A DNA stretch of 64,000 nt from the NCBI RefSeq assembly GCF_025144465.1, contig NZ_CP083555.1, positions 47,077-111,076 of the forward strand, read 5' to 3'. The first letter of the stretch is position 1; every line of letters starts with the position of its first letter. Made by a program: the position numbers and the translations under genes. The stretch is from Leisingera sp. S132. GTDB taxonomy: Bacteria > Pseudomonadota > Alphaproteobacteria > Rhodobacterales > Rhodobacteraceae. The notes beneath the pieces are model-generated. The model worked only from the letters and a program-made list of their open reading frames with translations, ran no database searches and had not been told where the DNA came from. Positions 52,701 to 60,011 of this stretch are shown here, piece by piece.

Positions 52701-52813
52701 TCCGCTAGGTAGATGCTAGTGCCCGAACGAATGGCGCGAATTCTGGAAAATTCCAAACTTAAGCGTTCATGCGCTCGTTCGATTTGGATATTCATGTCGA
52801 TGGATTCGCTCAA
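49775..52813 (-). CDS. unknown 1012-residue partner of the SNF2-like helicase
   Basis: ATG 52813 or 52795 starts a 1012-residue protein (MSESIDMNIQIERAHERLSL). No domain was recognised. The N-terminal ~330 residues look helical; the middle (about 480-720) looks beta-rich with Ig-like or OB-like repeats (SFVAFRLYAPDGLCEARLVC); the C-terminal part is helical and acidic (DEDIAAELDDIFNEAY; DPEDDVDVGEVV). It overlaps the SNF2 gene (ATGA). Large uncharacterised proteins paired with SNF2 helicases occur in several defence loci. It is the outermost gene of the island, next to the IS cluster. Confidence 0.75.
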   Translation of the reverse strand: MSESIDMNIQIERAHERLSLEFSRIRAIRSGTSIYLAEHGLEENELAAMLLVVRKALDCHHIGSGWWHRHPLPLLVASTEVGYVYRGTGTDFWPVFADMLKEVTLVERGTLSALFREQAVALGLAQPSRSSWNEAFCHIAWPVLHAILPIELHRTLAETLRDVRSVIDLAGTDADLVATIRERAKIGGSVRLNSWLEEEHTAAAVVRHILDSGGEYGIAGTALQRIAADIARDDASITALREARIRQKALSAKPKQTARRGSEQQPLFAPLVLRSFENRLTLALKIPQMGQSDRELARSALDAMRWRAFLWGEGRPVPGRNIFSDFPLPLQICFLPEPERPLIDETRRLPIAQEAKDFLGSLRVATGEPLLFSDFGPDGDALQSTSGIVSDSSKCILLASKETGSPPVGESLGRVVGLDAFRLHAGDPANASWLMNHGFSVRKKTQFSWIGSAELEQHRPVRRFSEGSFVAFRLYAPDGLCEARLVCPNGSESTLAGEETLLAGFSATETGRYRIRYGEGDDVAIDIVESQEDGLGLLTVDIDAGDYATSDLADRKVTLRFNADASLQEAEFQLMVCCDGRMVNRVGDTLPDTPCKIEGSHGIWERLLDADTAASVLAARRAELSVEVSGLLKKSFEFEQTVAPFAWESRAGGTIAATDETGELAIFASTPDRPTVSCAASSSVPDTDIQLFRAGRQAPSNFGGICVGPSRWRSGDAFKIEKPERLMRRFSGVETNAVFGRDVVDALISWSAATVDNPVTQYRRGQVVRELEKWFVEQLCGPSWVSQEQLILSGHETGFVRNFLLACANLGVGYCDIAISEDQASRLDRILARLIEASGLFTNLETTHNPIDEDIAAELDDIFNEAYSTLYLESVALGERCLFDPEDDVDVGEVVGNWHSAIVEAKSKATLLGMVDLLRPLDAGDALSEADFEAMLPDEIVDLLDDWIGRNSPPHHARKWNRDLAEASFWLFTKPTVAARLSWSAATERMLADRFSARAVRYAALRARGGSE

Positions 52814-52997
52814 AATGCCCGCACCTCAAAACTAAACTCGATATTCGAACTTGGTCCTTTTGTGCTGAGTCTAGAAGCGTTGGTACAACTCTTCCATCAA
52901 GTTTTCGCGGCGGGTTCAGCATTCTCCGTCATTCTTTTACATAATAAACCTTATGGGGATTTGTTCTGTACGCAGGGAGCGCGCTACTTTGAAGTGC

Positions 52998-54077
52998 GAC
53001 TCCTATTAGAAAACAATGAGTTATCTAATGAGGAGTTTATCGTATGGGAACGGTTTATTCGCAACTTTCACTACAAGAACGGCGCAGGATCGAAGACTGG
53101 TGGCTTGCAAAGGTCCCTGTCGCGGAGATGGCCCGCGTTCTCAAACGTCACAAGTCCACAATCTTCCGTGAGATCAAACGCAACTTTTGGGCCGATGATG
53201 CATTCCCCAAGAAGTACGCGGGGTATTTCGGGATGGCCGCACACCAGCGCACGCAGCAGCGCCGTTCTACGCAGCGCAAACTCATCCGACATCCTGACCT
53301 GTGCAAACGTGTCATCGAGTGCATCAAACAAGGTTGGACACCCGAGCAGATCGGCAATCGGATGATCTACGAAGGCGCTGAGCTGCGTGTCTGCCAAGAA
53401 ACGATCTACCGCTATATCTACTCGAAGGAAGGCATGGAACAAGAGCTGTGGTGGTATCTGCCCGAGCATCGCAAAGCCCGCAGGCCGCGTCGTGCCAGAA
53501 AGCGCCAGGCTCCAAAGTTAGATCGAGATGTCAGCATTCTGTTCCGCCCCGACGATGTCGCGCACCGCCGCCAGTTTGGGCACTGGGAGGCTGATCTTGT
53601 CCTGTTCAAACAACGCTTTGGTCAGTCAAACGTCACGTCTCTGGTCGAGCGCGTCAGCCGGTTCACCGTGCTGCTGAAGAACCCGAACAAGCGGACCAAG
53701 CCTGTGATGGGAAAGATCATGAAAGCGGTGCGTGACCTGCCCCAAATCGCGCGTCGTTCAATCACATTCGACCGCGGCACGGAGTTCGTCAGCTGGCCAC
53801 ACCTGCAAGCTGAGATCGGGACACAAACCTGGTTTTGCGATCCGTCCAGTCCGTGGCAGAAAGGCACAGTGGAAAACACCAATCGGCGACTAAGACGATG
53901 GCTCCCGCGCAAGCACGACATCCGGCGATACACAGATCACGATATGAAGGTGATCTGCGATCGCCTCAACAACACGCCCCGAAAATGCCTCGGGTGGAAG
54001 ACACCTGCCGAAGTTTTCCGCGAAAAGATGATGGAGGAAATGGGCCAACGCCCCTACCCTAATCACCGATAGCAGTC
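52998..54077. mobile_element. IS30-family insertion sequence, apparently intact
   Basis: About 1.08 kb long with one transposase gene. Imperfect terminal repeats are visible: left GACTCCTATTAG at 52998 and right, reading inward, GACTGCTATCGG ending at 54077 (9-10 of 12 match). Ends are inferred, and target duplications could not be confirmed. Confidence 0.6.
53044..54072 (+). CDS. IS30-family transposase
   Basis: The 342-residue protein has the IS30 N-terminal HTH 'YSQLSLQERRRIEDWWLAKV' with KRHKSTIFREIKRN, a second HTH with TPEQIGNRMIYEG, and a C-terminal DDE catalytic core: GHWEADLV (first D), SITFDRGTEF (second D) and 'DPSSPWQKGTVENTNRRLRR' (E). Uninterrupted, so probably functional. It sits just outside the 1012-residue gene and cuts into a serine recombinase on its right. 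Confidence 0.92.
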   Translation: MGTVYSQLSLQERRRIEDWWLAKVPVAEMARVLKRHKSTIFREIKRNFWADDAFPKKYAGYFGMAAHQRTQQRRSTQRKLIRHPDLCKRVIECIKQGWTPEQIGNRMIYEGAELRVCQETIYRYIYSKEGMEQELWWYLPEHRKARRPRRARKRQAPKLDRDVSILFRPDDVAHRRQFGHWEADLVLFKQRFGQSNVTSLVERVSRFTVLLKNPNKRTKPVMGKIMKAVRDLPQIARRSITFDRGTEFVSWPHLQAEIGTQTWFCDPSSPWQKGTVENTNRRLRRWLPRKHDIRRYTDHDMKVICDRLNNTPRKCLGWKTPAEVFREKMMEEMGQRPYPNHR

Positions 54078-54382
54078 CGCCCATTGCGGGCCAAGCGCGA
54101 CACTTCTAGGCAGAATACCGCGCCGATCGACCCCGAACACAGCATGGCGACAAGCCGTTCGAAGCCGGGGCGAGCCTGGCAACCGCTGGCTGATACACCA
54201 AGATCGTCGTCGATGACATCGATCCCGGCAAAGCCATACCCGCGGGCCATCTCGACAAGATCGTATTGTCGGCGCTGGCTCTCGAGGTTCGTCATGACCT
54301 GGCTCTGCGTCGACTGACGCACGTAGATTACCGCATGACGCTTGAGCAGTTCGGGCGGAAAGGTGATGGCCAGGTCATTCAT
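54078..54382 (-). pseudogene. serine recombinase, N-terminal fragment cut by IS30
   Basis: From ATG 54382 the frame encodes [40 protein letters not shown] and SRLARNGR: the resolvase catalytic domain with the nucleophile Ser in YVRQS. Full-length large serine recombinases continue for 400 or more residues after SRLARNGR, but here the frame enters the IS30 right end and stops at 54059. The remainder is not found on the other side of the IS, so the insertion was accompanied by loss. Confidence 0.8.
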
Positions 54383-54768
54383 CGCTGCGCCCTCCCGGAT
54401 TGGATTTTGCCGCGGTCAGGAGCACTTGCGCAAGCGCCGTCACGATCGACCGGTATTCCGGTTCCGTCAGCAATGGCGCCGGTGCCAACGGCAGTGGCAA
54501 CTGGGTTGGTGTCGGGGATCTGTGATGCGTCATTCGGGGCCTCCATGGGTGAGTCGTCACCCTTGAACCCTCGCCGGAAACCGAGGTGCTCGAGAACCGA
54601 ATGAAGATCGAAAAGCGCCTCTGTGGACACCAAGGGTTCGCCAAGCTCGAAACCCTGACATATTGAAGCGTCCAGAATCCAAGTGGGTGCAAGGATCGCT
54701 ATACCTGGATCGCGTTCGAGACCGACATGTTGGCCATCACCGCGGTTGAGGGTCCGGAAAACCTTCAC
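54379..54768 (-). CDS. short ORF accompanying the recombinase, probable remnant
   Basis: A 129-residue frame whose stop overlaps the recombinase start (ATGA). It reads [20 protein letters not shown], then [14 protein letters not shown] and '[20 protein letters not shown]'. Small partner ORFs directly upstream of this recombinase type are known on rhizobial and rhodobacterial elements, but I cannot name the family with confidence. The 5' end borders an IS66 remnant and may be truncated. Confidence 0.4.
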   Translation of the reverse strand: MKVFRTLNRGDGQHVGLERDPGIAILAPTWILDASICQGFELGEPLVSTEALFDLHSVLEHLGFRRGFKGDDSPMEAPNDASQIPDTNPVATAVGTGAIADGTGIPVDRDGACASAPDRGKIQSGRAQR

Positions 54769-54827
54769 GGCTGAGCCAAAATAGGCATGCCATTGATAAT
54801 GAACCCGATAAACTTGGCCGACATGGG

Positions 54828-55052
54828 CAGAATGAACGGGAACTGGCCATCGGCAGGAAAAACTGGATGTTTGCCGGTTCCGAAGGCGGCGGAAAAGCCA
54901 TGGCCATCGCCTTCACGCTGATCGAGACCGCCAAGCTGAACGACGTAGATCCGCAAGCCTGGCTGACTTGGGTGCTCGGACGCATCGCCGATCACAAGAT
55001 CAATCGTCTCGACGAGTTGATGCCTTTGAGTTACGCTGCGCAGGCAGCGTAA
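54828..55052 (+). pseudogene. IS66-family transposase C-terminal remnant
   Basis: The frame reads [20 protein letters not shown], then [20 protein letters not shown] and [20 protein letters not shown], ending YAAQAA. This is the IS66 C-terminal region. The 5' part of the gene is missing. Confidence 0.85.
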
Positions 55053-55089
55053 CCGGGGACGCCTCGTCCGCGCCAGAGCGCCTTCACCG

Positions 55090-55218
55090 GACGGTCACAA
55101 CGCAAACGTGGTTTTGTGATCCGTCCTCGCCGTGGCAGAAAGGCACAGTTGAGAACACCAATCGTCGGATCCGAAGATGGCTTCCGAGAAAACGGGACAT
55201 CACGGCGGTCTCAGATCA
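55090..55218 (+). pseudogene. IS30-type transposase 3' remnant
   Basis: Encodes TQTWFCDPSSPWQKGTVENT then NRRIRRWLPRKRDI, matching the C-terminal catalytic Glu segment of the intact IS30 transposase upstream but with several differences, so it is an older relative rather than a copy. Confidence 0.8.
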
Positions 55219-55295
55219 TGAATTAAAAATGACCTGCCCCCCGCGAAATCCCTCACCATGATGTAGAGTCTGCCCAACCCTTAAGGAGCAGACGA

Positions 55296-55520
55296 ATGCG
55301 GAAGAGCCGTTTTACCGAGGCGCAGATCATCGGGATGATCAAGGAGCAAGAGGCAGGCATACCAACGGCGGAGGTGTGCCGCAGGCACGGGCTCAGCCCA
55401 GCAACATTCTACAAGCTGAAGTCCAAGTACGGCGGCATGGAGGTGTCGGAGGCCGCGCGGCTAAAGGCGCTGGAGGACGAGAACGCCAAGCTGAAGCGGT
55501 TGCTGGGCGATACAATCCTG
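55296..55520 (+). pseudogene. IS3-family OrfA remnant
   Basis: [40 protein letters not shown] and LKALEDENAKLKRLLGDT are typical of IS3-family OrfA (HTH plus leucine zipper). After LLGDT the sequence departs from the family, so the element is truncated near 55510. OrfB is absent. The segment 55520-55611 is unrelated sequence, possibly from another element. Confidence 0.8.
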
Positions 55521-55611
55521 CCCCTTGCCGGAATCTACCCCACTCTCGTTATGAACGAGGGACGACCGGGCGGCAGGTCAGAGGTAGTAGACGCTGGAGT
55601 TCAACTATCGC

Positions 55612-56406
55612 TCACATCTGTTCGGAGTCTTGCAGCAATTTTGAGGCAGCTGTAGCCGACTCTCTAACCTGCTCAGCTAGAGCACTTTCCTCCCGTATCG
55701 TTCCGGGAAGAAGCCTAGCCAAAGTAGAAATCCCAAGTGATGCAACCGCAAATCCGTCTTTATCGAGAATGGGAGCACCAATACACGCTATCTCTGAGTT
55801 GTTTTCACGATCATCATAGGAAATGCCCCCATCAACAACCGCATCCAGTTCGCGTTTTAGGGCAGCCATGCTGGTGATCGTATTTTTTGTCAGTTGTTCA
55901 AAGTGGATCGAACGCAGGAGCGCGTTCCTCTCGAAATTTGGTAAGAAGGCTAACAAAGACTTTCCAACAGCACTGCAATACAGCTCATCCACGTCGCCGG
56001 GAGCCTGGCGGATCGATACTTTTGCATCTTTTGACAGCGCTACCTCTGCCAGCACCGCGTGCTTCTCTCTCAAAATGGCAATATGTGCGATCTGACCGGT
56101 GACTTCTGCCAGTTCCACGACAATAGGATGCAGGCTCTCGATCATCCGATCGACGGCCGAGAAGCTCTGCGAAATGTCACGCAGCTTGTTCCCTGGGCCG
56201 TATGTCTTGCCAATCGGCAGGCGAGCGACATAGTCAAGTGTTTCGAGAGTTCTCAGTACTCGGTGCGTGCTTGCCATATCCATATCAAAGGCCTCCGCAA
56301 TGTCTTTGAGACGGACGGACCGACGGCTAAACGCTATAAACTCCAGAACTTCCAATCCACGTGCAAGAGATTGTGCGGGAAGTGATTTTGAAGACTTGCC
56401 AACCAT
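55612..56406 (-). CDS. IclR-family transcriptional regulator
   Basis: The 264-residue protein has an N-terminal winged helix 'SVRLKDIAEAFDMDMASTHR' with VLRTLETLDYVARL and the IclR effector domain: 'VAEVTGQIAHIAIL-type' ELAEVTGQIAHIAILREKHA, 'DELYCSAVGKSLLAFL' and 'IGAPILDKDGFAVASLGIST'. IclR proteins regulate catabolic operons in response to the substrate. It precedes a TRAP transporter operon and a set of catabolic genes on the same strand, which are its likely targets. Confidence 0.92.
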   Translation of the reverse strand: MVGKSSKSLPAQSLARGLEVLEFIAFSRRSVRLKDIAEAFDMDMASTHRVLRTLETLDYVARLPIGKTYGPGNKLRDISQSFSAVDRMIESLHPIVVELAEVTGQIAHIAILREKHAVLAEVALSKDAKVSIRQAPGDVDELYCSAVGKSLLAFLPNFERNALLRSIHFEQLTKNTITSMAALKRELDAVVDGGISYDDRENNSEIACIGAPILDKDGFAVASLGISTLARLLPGTIREESALAEQVRESATAASKLLQDSEQM

Positions 56407-56934
56407 AAAGAACCTTCGAAGAGACCTCAGATTTCTGCACTTAGGCCAGACCTAAGCCCGGCCACAACTTTCTTCAATAGAAATTTATTTCTCAAAGCCT
56501 TTCTCGGCTTTTGCCACGAGTTCCCTTCTGCACTCAAGACGAGTGCGCATCAGTAGCTCGAGAGTTATTGCTTATACCAACTGATTCAACGAATTTTGAA
56601 CTGTAATTTGGATTGAAGCACCCTGCTTTGCCACACTTTCCAGAATGTCGAATCCGCAATTCTAAAAAATTGTCTTATTTACAATTCTTCCAGCCTACGT
56701 CTCTCCGAAAAAACTACACCTGCAAGTTGCTCAACGTGTGCGTGACGGCGTTTCAGAAACCACTCTCGTATGAACAACACCGAAAAGTTCGAGCAAGGTG
56801 CTTCCGGACCGCCCCCCTGCGCAGGATGCGCGCTGTTTTTTGCCACTTGCTCAATCCAAATCAGCTTGGAAGCACGTAGCACACACGCATTGCGCAGAGG
56901 GGGGGGACCTTGCGGTACCTCTGCACGTAGTGCG
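56407..56934. other. gene-free A/T-rich gap, 528 bp
   Basis: No credible gene. The only structure seen is GCAGAGG (56894-56900) with CCTCTGC (56918-56924), a 7-bp stem just after the TRAP large-subunit gene that may end that transcript, though without a T-run. Confidence 0.4.
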
Positions 56935-58239
56935 TCATCCACCATACATCAGATTTGGCAGAAAAAGGGACAGGACTGGAAAGGCGAAGATGATCGCTAG
57001 AACGATGAACTCGACCTGCAAAAACCACCAGATCCCCCTGTAGATTTCGCCAAAACTGAAATTCGGCGCCACGCTTTTTAGAACAAAAGCATTCAATCCC
57101 ACCGGTGGTGTGATCAGCCCGATTTCCAGGGCCTTTGTGACAAGCACACCAATCCAAATCGCATCAAACCCGAGTTTCGTCAGCGCGGGCAGGAATATTG
57201 GAACCGTCAGGAACATCACCGAAATCGGATCGATGAAGAGCCCAAGGATTAGCATGAGGATCAAATAGAGGATCATAAGCACATGCGGGTGCACCTCCAT
57301 TCCGACAATGGCCTCGGTGATGGCATGGGATGTACCGCTGACCGCAAGGAACGAGGTAAAGATCAGAGCGCCGACCATGATGATGAATATCACCGACGTG
57401 GTCTTAGCGGTTTCAAGAAACACGTTACCAAGGATTTTCCAGCTCAAGTTTCCGCGGAACAGGGCAATCAGAAATGCTCCCGCCGCCCCCATTGCACCGG
57501 CTTCCGTTGGGGTGAAGATCCCGGCATAGATCCCGCCGATCACAATGACCGCCAGAAGGACAGCGGCCCAGATATTCTTGATCGCTGCGATTTTCTCGGG
57601 CTTCGTCGCGGGCGGCAGTGGCGGGGCAAGCTCCGGCTGCCGCAAAACGCGCACATAGATCATGAGACCAAAGGCCAATGCAGTCAGTAGTCCCGGAATG
57701 ATCCCAGCAATGAAAAGGCGCGGAATGGATTCCTGAGCAATGATGCCGAACACAATCAAAACAACGCTGGGCGGAATCATCCCTGCGAGCGTCCCCACCG
57801 TGGCAATGCACCCAGCAGCCAGCCGGCGGTCGATATTTGCCTTCATCATCTCGGGCAGAGCGACCTTGCCAAAAATCGCGGTGGTCGAGGTGGTGGACCC
57901 GGAGCATGCCGCAAAACCGACCGCAGCCATGGTGGTTGCCAAAACAAGACTTCCCCGGATGTGCCCAACCAGAGACCGAGCGGCGCGGAACATGTCATCC
58001 GTGACGCCCGAAGCAATCGCCATATGCCCCATCAACAGAAAAAGCGGAACGGCGCTCAGAGAGTAGCCGGAGCCAATGTCGAACAGGCGCGCGCCAAGGG
58101 TCTTAAGCGCCGATTCAACACCTCGTGTTGCCGCGAACCCGACCGCTCCGGCCAGCAACAAAGAAAATCCGACCGGTATGCGCAAGGCCAAAAGCAAACC
58201 TGCGCCCGCAACGACCAGAACTGGGATCGTGGGGTCCAT
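56935..58239 (-). CDS. dctM: TRAP transporter large membrane subunit (DctM-like)
   Basis: ATG 58239 has GGAGGTG 5 bp upstream and gives 434 residues starting MDPTIPVLVVAGAGLLLALR. Twelve or so hydrophobic helices are visible, with family motifs VPLFLLMGHMAIASGVTDDM, GFAACSGSTTSTTAIFGKVA and 'GIIPGLLTALAFGLMIYVRV', and C-terminal 'GLITPPVGLNAFVLKSVAP'. The DctM subunit forms the Na+-driven elevator channel of the tripartite ATP-independent periplasmic transporter. It starts 1 bp after the DctQ gene. Confidence 0.93.
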   Translation of the reverse strand: MDPTIPVLVVAGAGLLLALRIPVGFSLLLAGAVGFAATRGVESALKTLGARLFDIGSGYSLSAVPLFLLMGHMAIASGVTDDMFRAARSLVGHIRGSLVLATTMAAVGFAACSGSTTSTTAIFGKVALPEMMKANIDRRLAAGCIATVGTLAGMIPPSVVLIVFGIIAQESIPRLFIAGIIPGLLTALAFGLMIYVRVLRQPELAPPLPPATKPEKIAAIKNIWAAVLLAVIVIGGIYAGIFTPTEAGAMGAAGAFLIALFRGNLSWKILGNVFLETAKTTSVIFIIMVGALIFTSFLAVSGTSHAITEAIVGMEVHPHVLMILYLILMLILGLFIDPISVMFLTVPIFLPALTKLGFDAIWIGVLVTKALEIGLITPPVGLNAFVLKSVAPNFSFGEIYRGIWWFLQVEFIVLAIIFAFPVLSLFLPNLMYGG

Positions 58240-58240
58240 C

Positions 58241-58756
58241 TTACACCTCCTCGTGCTGGGGTTCGTGACGCTCTTCAATCAGGGAATCCTGAAACACCAA
58301 CTGGTAAAATTGTTTGAGGAAGCGCGCTGCCAGAAAGAACAACCCGATCGGGATCATGATCCTCGCAGGCCAGGTCACAACGGCAATCGCGCCAAGGATG
58401 GTGTCGCCCATGGAATAGTTCTTCCAAGCCGACACGCCCGTGTACCAAGTCAGCGCGGCGATAAAGCCAAACAACACAGCAAGTTGTAGGCCTTGCACCA
58501 CCTTGCGCGCCGAGCGAGGCATCTTGCCATAGAGCGCCTCGATAGCGATATGCGCGTTTTCCCGTTGCGCCAATGCCAGTCCGAGGTAGATCACAAACAC
58601 AAAGGCGAGGCTGACAAAAGAGTAGGAACCCGGCACGTTCCATGGGGTCAGATATCGCACCAGCACATCTGCCACGGTAATGATCATCATGAAGGCCACG
58701 GCGGCGGCGGAGATATAGCTGAGTGTGTTTTCCAACTGTCTTTGAAGTCTGAACAA
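58241..58756 (-). CDS. dctQ: TRAP transporter small membrane subunit (DctQ-like)
   Basis: The 171-residue protein has four transmembrane helices and the DctQ pattern 'FMMIITVADVLVRYLTPWNV', 'LGLALAQRENAHIAIEALYG' and LVFQDSLIEE. It links the channel subunit and the binding protein. Located between dctP and dctM on the same strand; a hairpin upstream probably lowers its level relative to the binding protein. Confidence 0.9.
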   Translation of the reverse strand: MFRLQRQLENTLSYISAAAVAFMMIITVADVLVRYLTPWNVPGSYSFVSLAFVFVIYLGLALAQRENAHIAIEALYGKMPRSARKVVQGLQLAVLFGFIAALTWYTGVSAWKNYSMGDTILGAIAVVTWPARIMIPIGLFFLAARFLKQFYQLVFQDSLIEERHEPQHEEV

Positions 58757-58801
58757 CGCGGTGTCCTCCCTTGTTGAAACGCCTAATTGGCGTTTGCGAA
58801 A

Positions 58802-58825
58802 CAGCCCGCCTCAAGGGGCGGGCTG
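58802..58825 (-). terminator. attenuating hairpin between dctP and dctQ
   Basis: CAGCCCGCC-6 nt-GGCGGGCTG, 9-bp stem in the dctP-dctQ gap, followed on the minus strand by TTTCGC. Position fits partial termination or 3'-end protection that favours binding-protein synthesis. Confidence 0.6.
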
Positions 58826-58844
58826 TCCCTGGTTTCAGAAAGCA

Positions 58845-59855
58845 TCAGCCCTGGTCATCGGCCATGGACTTGTAAAGATCGAGCAGCGCCCGACCGTCGA
58901 TCCCGGCATCCTTCATGCTGTCGACCCAGGTCGCCCAGGATGCTTCGCCCGCCGCAACCAGCTTGGCGGTGTCGCTGAAGGTCACGCTTTTCACACCCAA
59001 TTCACCGGTCAGTGTTTCAGCGGCGGCCTCTTGTTGCGCCAGCATGAGTTCCATTGACCGGTCGACCATTTCAGCGTTCAGCTCTTCAATGATCTGCTGG
59101 ATGTCTTCGGGAAGATCCGCCCATGCATCCTTGTTGATGACCACCGACATCGGCATGTAGTACCAGTCGAGCCCCTCGTACCAGTAAGGGAAGATGTCGC
59201 CGAAACCGAAATCAACCATGTCCGAGGGCCCGCCCATGGTGACCGCTTCGACCACTCTCTTTTCAGCGGCCGCAGGCAGTTCGCCAAACGGAATGGCGTA
59301 GGACGTGATGCCCGCCGCAGTCAGCGCATCTGCCGAGCCGCCATGGGCGCGTATCTTGATTTTGCTGAGGTCCTCCATGGTCTTGACTTCGTCAAAGGCC
59401 ATCATCTGCATCCAGATCCACGTACCGTTGAACATGAACTTCTGATCCAGCGCATCGAACTCTTGTTGGAAATCCGCCGAGGTGTAGAGCCCGTGCATGA
59501 TCTTGTTGTGTTCAAGCACGTCATCGGAGAGGAACGGCAGGATGCCCAGAGTCGCACGGGGGTAAAGGCCGGGATTGTAAACGGAAGAGACCTGCCCCAC
59601 GTCAAAGGAACGTGCCTGAAGGCCAGTCGGCTGGCCGGACAGTTTGCCCAACGCACCGCCAAAGACGCGGTTGAAGCCAACGCGGCCATCGGTGCGTTTC
59701 TCAACCTCGTCCATCCAGACCCGAACGGACTCATTAAGCCCCGCCTCTCCAAAGGGAGAGTGGAAAGTCAGGTTGTGGTCAGCGGCGTTTGCAGCGCCTG
59801 CGACGGTGGTGGCCGCAAAGGTCAAGGCGGCGGCGAATTTGGTAATCGAGATCAT
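58845..59855 (-). CDS. dctP: TRAP transporter periplasmic binding protein (DctP-like)
   Basis: ATG 59855 follows GGGAGGTCCAA. The 336-residue precursor has a signal peptide (MISITKFAAALTFAATTVAG then AANAA). The mature part has the DctP pattern: 'VWMDEVEKRTDGRVGFNRVF', 'LPFLSDDVLEHNKIMH', 'LSKIKIRAHGGSADALTAAG' with the carboxylate-binding Arg, and 'VEAVTMGGPSDMVDFGFGDI'. Ligand unknown; neighbours (OYE, RidA, deacetylase-family) suggest a nitrogenous or unsaturated organic acid. First gene of the TRAP operon. Confidence 0.92.
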   Translation of the reverse strand: MISITKFAAALTFAATTVAGAANAADHNLTFHSPFGEAGLNESVRVWMDEVEKRTDGRVGFNRVFGGALGKLSGQPTGLQARSFDVGQVSSVYNPGLYPRATLGILPFLSDDVLEHNKIMHGLYTSADFQQEFDALDQKFMFNGTWIWMQMMAFDEVKTMEDLSKIKIRAHGGSADALTAAGITSYAIPFGELPAAAEKRVVEAVTMGGPSDMVDFGFGDIFPYWYEGLDWYYMPMSVVINKDAWADLPEDIQQIIEELNAEMVDRSMELMLAQQEAAAETLTGELGVKSVTFSDTAKLVAAGEASWATWVDSMKDAGIDGRALLDLYKSMADDQG

Positions 59856-60011
59856 TTGGACCTCCCTATCTGTTGGTTTGTGAAAGGCAGCCGCCCACAC
59901 TCCTCTTGAGGACGGTCGCCGGGGTTCACGGGTGAATTTTCGTTTTTGGGTGGATTTGCTCCGCCTGCCTGTCCTCCTTTTCGGCAGGGCAGATCTTTAC
60001 TTGCGGCAAGG

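Noticed and set aside
30540..52813. Assignment of the island as classical DISARM, BREX or the Dpd system
   Set aside because: No DNA methyltransferase, no PLD nuclease (DrmC), no PglZ/BrxC-type genes and no 7-deazaguanine genes were seen; DrmA/B/D-like domains alone are shared by several systems.
52991..54106. Alternative IS30 ends GAAGTGCGACTC / GAAGTGTCGCGC
   Set aside because: The right-hand candidate lies inside the recombinase coding sequence (EVSRLARNGR), so the true IS end must be to its left, near 54077.
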